In this document: in pieces, positions 6,478-7,544 of the stretch
Position numbering within the stretch: position 1 is the first letter of the stretch
Layout: the number at the start of each line of letters is the position of its first letter
Source of the DNA: Entomomonas sp964395065
GTDB lineage: Bacteria; Pseudomonadota; Gammaproteobacteria; Pseudomonadales; Pseudomonadaceae
NCBI GenBank assembly: GCA_964395065.1
Contig: CAYNAM010000117.1
Coordinates: forward strand, 1 to 7,544
Direction of reading: 5' to 3'
DNA: 7,544 nt
The notes under the pieces: model-generated
What the model saw: the letters and a program-made list of their open reading frames with translations, nothing else
The model's database searches: none
Told to the model about the DNA's origin: nothing
Made by a program: the position numbers and the translations under genes

Positions 6478-7544
6478 ATGAAAAATTTACAACTAAGCCG
6501 TTATAGTTTTTTTATTTTTTGTATTTTGTTTACTGTTATTACCGCACCTTTTACAATGATCCATCATTGGTTATGGATTTTTACCACTATCAGCGCGCTA
6601 TTATCGCTTATAGGCATCTATGATCTTACACAAACCAAACACTCTGTTTGTCGTAACTACCCCATTTTAGGTCATCTTCGCTTTCTCATCGAATATATTC
6701 GCCCAGAAATACGTCAGTATTTAATCGAATCGGATACAGAAGCATTACCTTTTAGTCGACAAGAACGCTCTCTGGTTTACCGCAGAGCAAAAAATATTGA
6801 TGCGAATAAAGCCTTTGGGACAGTAGAAGATATTTATAAAACAGGGTTTGAATTTATCAGTCACTCTATTCGCCCCGCCCCCATTCAAGACCCAGAGTCA
6901 TTTCGTATTCAAATAGGTACCGACCAATGCACACAACCCTACTCGGCATCTCTTTTAAACATATCAGCAATGAGCTTTGGTGCATTAAGTGCCAACGCTA
7001 TTCGTGCACTCAACAAAGGTGCCCAAAAAGGAAACTTTGCCCATGACTCAGGTGAGGGTGGCCTAAGTCCATACCATAAAGAGCATGGAGGTGATCTTAT
7101 TTGGCAAATAGCTAGCGGCTATTTTGGCTGCCGTACCGAAGATGGTAAATTTAATCCTCAACGCTTTGCAGAACAAGCCGCTAATCCACAAATTAAAATG
7201 ATAGAGGTAAAATTAAGTCAAGGGGCAAAACCCGGTCATGGTGGCATGTTACCCAAAGGTAAAGTCACTGCTGAAATTGCTTCTACACGTGAAGTTCCTA
7301 TGGGCCAAGACTGTATATCACCACCGACTCACAGTGCATTCTCAACCCCCATAGAACTTATGGAGTTTATTGCACAACTGAGGGAGTTAAGTGGCGGAAA
7401 ACCCGTAGGCTTTAAAATTTGTATTGGTCATCCTTGGGAGTTCGTCGCTATTGTTAAAGCCATGTTAAAAACCAAAATATTACCAGACTTCATCGTTGTA
7501 GATGGTAAAGAGGGAGGAACGGGCGCCGCCCCAGTAGAATTTAG
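6478..7544 (+). CDS. Membrane-anchored FMN-binding glutamate-synthase-like protein (3' end cut off)
   Basis: The frame is open from ATG 6478 to the window end, giving 355 residues; relatives such as B. subtilis YerD are about 525-540, so about two thirds is present. Residues 9-28 and 31-50 are two hydrophobic segments, suggesting an N-terminal membrane hairpin with the rest in the cytoplasm. From about 135 the sequence matches the synthase domain of glutamate synthase: NISAMSFGALS (161-171), HDSGEGGLSPYH (189-200), KLSQGAKPGHGGMLPKGKVT (245-264), GFKICIGHP (311-319) and DGKEGGTGAAP (342-352), the last two lining the FMN and 2-oxoglutarate site. The glutaminase domain of GltB is absent, so the protein cannot release ammonia from glutamine by itself; the reaction of this family is not established to my knowledge. 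The iron-sulfur cysteines of GltB would lie beyond the window. The gene starts 73 bases after dinB with a weak GAG site; no convincing promoter is seen, so cotranscription with dinB is possible. Confidence 0.87.
   Translation, partial: MKNLQLSRYSFFIFCILFTVITAPFTMIHHWLWIFTTISALLSLIGIYDLTQTKHSVCRNYPILGHLRFLIEYIRPEIRQYLIESDTEALPFSRQERSLVYRRAKNIDANKAFGTVEDIYKTGFEFISHSIRPAPIQDPESFRIQIGTDQCTQPYSASLLNISAMSFGALSANAIRALNKGAQKGNFAHDSGEGGLSPYHKEHGGDLIWQIASGYFGCRTEDGKFNPQRFAEQAANPQIKMIEVKLSQGAKPGHGGMLPKGKVTAEIASTREVPMGQDCISPPTHSAFSTPIELMEFIAQLRELSGGKPVGFKICIGHPWEFVAIVKAMLKTKILPDFIVVDGKEGGTGAAPVEF

Overview
The window is AT-rich, densely coding bacterial chromosome and looks like ordinary gammaproteobacterial housekeeping DNA. 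Pgi and DinB read, from memory and without alignment, very much like the Pseudomonas versions (Pgi with SKSFGTLETLKNAQAA and a 556-residue length; DinB ending in a QLxLF clamp motif), while MarC closely resembles the E. coli protein. AT-rich base composition with Pseudomonas-like proteins suggests a low-GC member of the Pseudomonadaceae or a close relative, for example an insect-gut lineage such as Entomomonas. That placement is inference only.

Layout from left to right. Positions 1-603 (+) hold the C-terminal 200 residues of a Nudix protein with an NrtR-type winged-helix tail, followed 41 bases later by marC (645-1319, +), an inner-membrane protein. Convergent to it are two minus-strand genes: a secreted gamma-glutamyltransferase-family Ntn hydrolase (1348-3102) and pgi, glucose-6-phosphate isomerase (3200-4870). 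A very AT-rich divergent promoter region (about 4871-5019) separates pgi from a small plus-strand gene at 5020-5259 for a zinc-finger-like SEC-C protein. That gene is broken in the sequence as given, and a clear intrinsic terminator follows it. Then come dinB, DNA polymerase IV (5340-6404, +), and the first 355 residues of a membrane-anchored FMN-binding glutamate-synthase-like protein (6478 to the window end, +).

The genes do not form one pathway: they cover regulation, membrane function, periplasmic amide chemistry, central carbon metabolism, mutagenic DNA synthesis and a flavoenzyme. No mobile element, CRISPR array, tRNA or rRNA was seen.

The most unusual part is the SEC-C gene. It has a good ribosome binding site and ATG, but reading it through the full C-x-C-x8-C-C motif needs two +1 frame changes, and a third gives a more natural C-terminus. 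Each can be placed at a TTT-C sequence where one T would be removed. It may be a decaying gene, a set of sequence errors, or (least likely) recoding. The gamma-glutamyltransferase-family protein is also notable: it keeps the catalytic threonine but lacks most of the residues that hold the gamma-glutamyl group in the E. coli enzyme, and it carries a run of eight G over its conserved Gly-Gly site.
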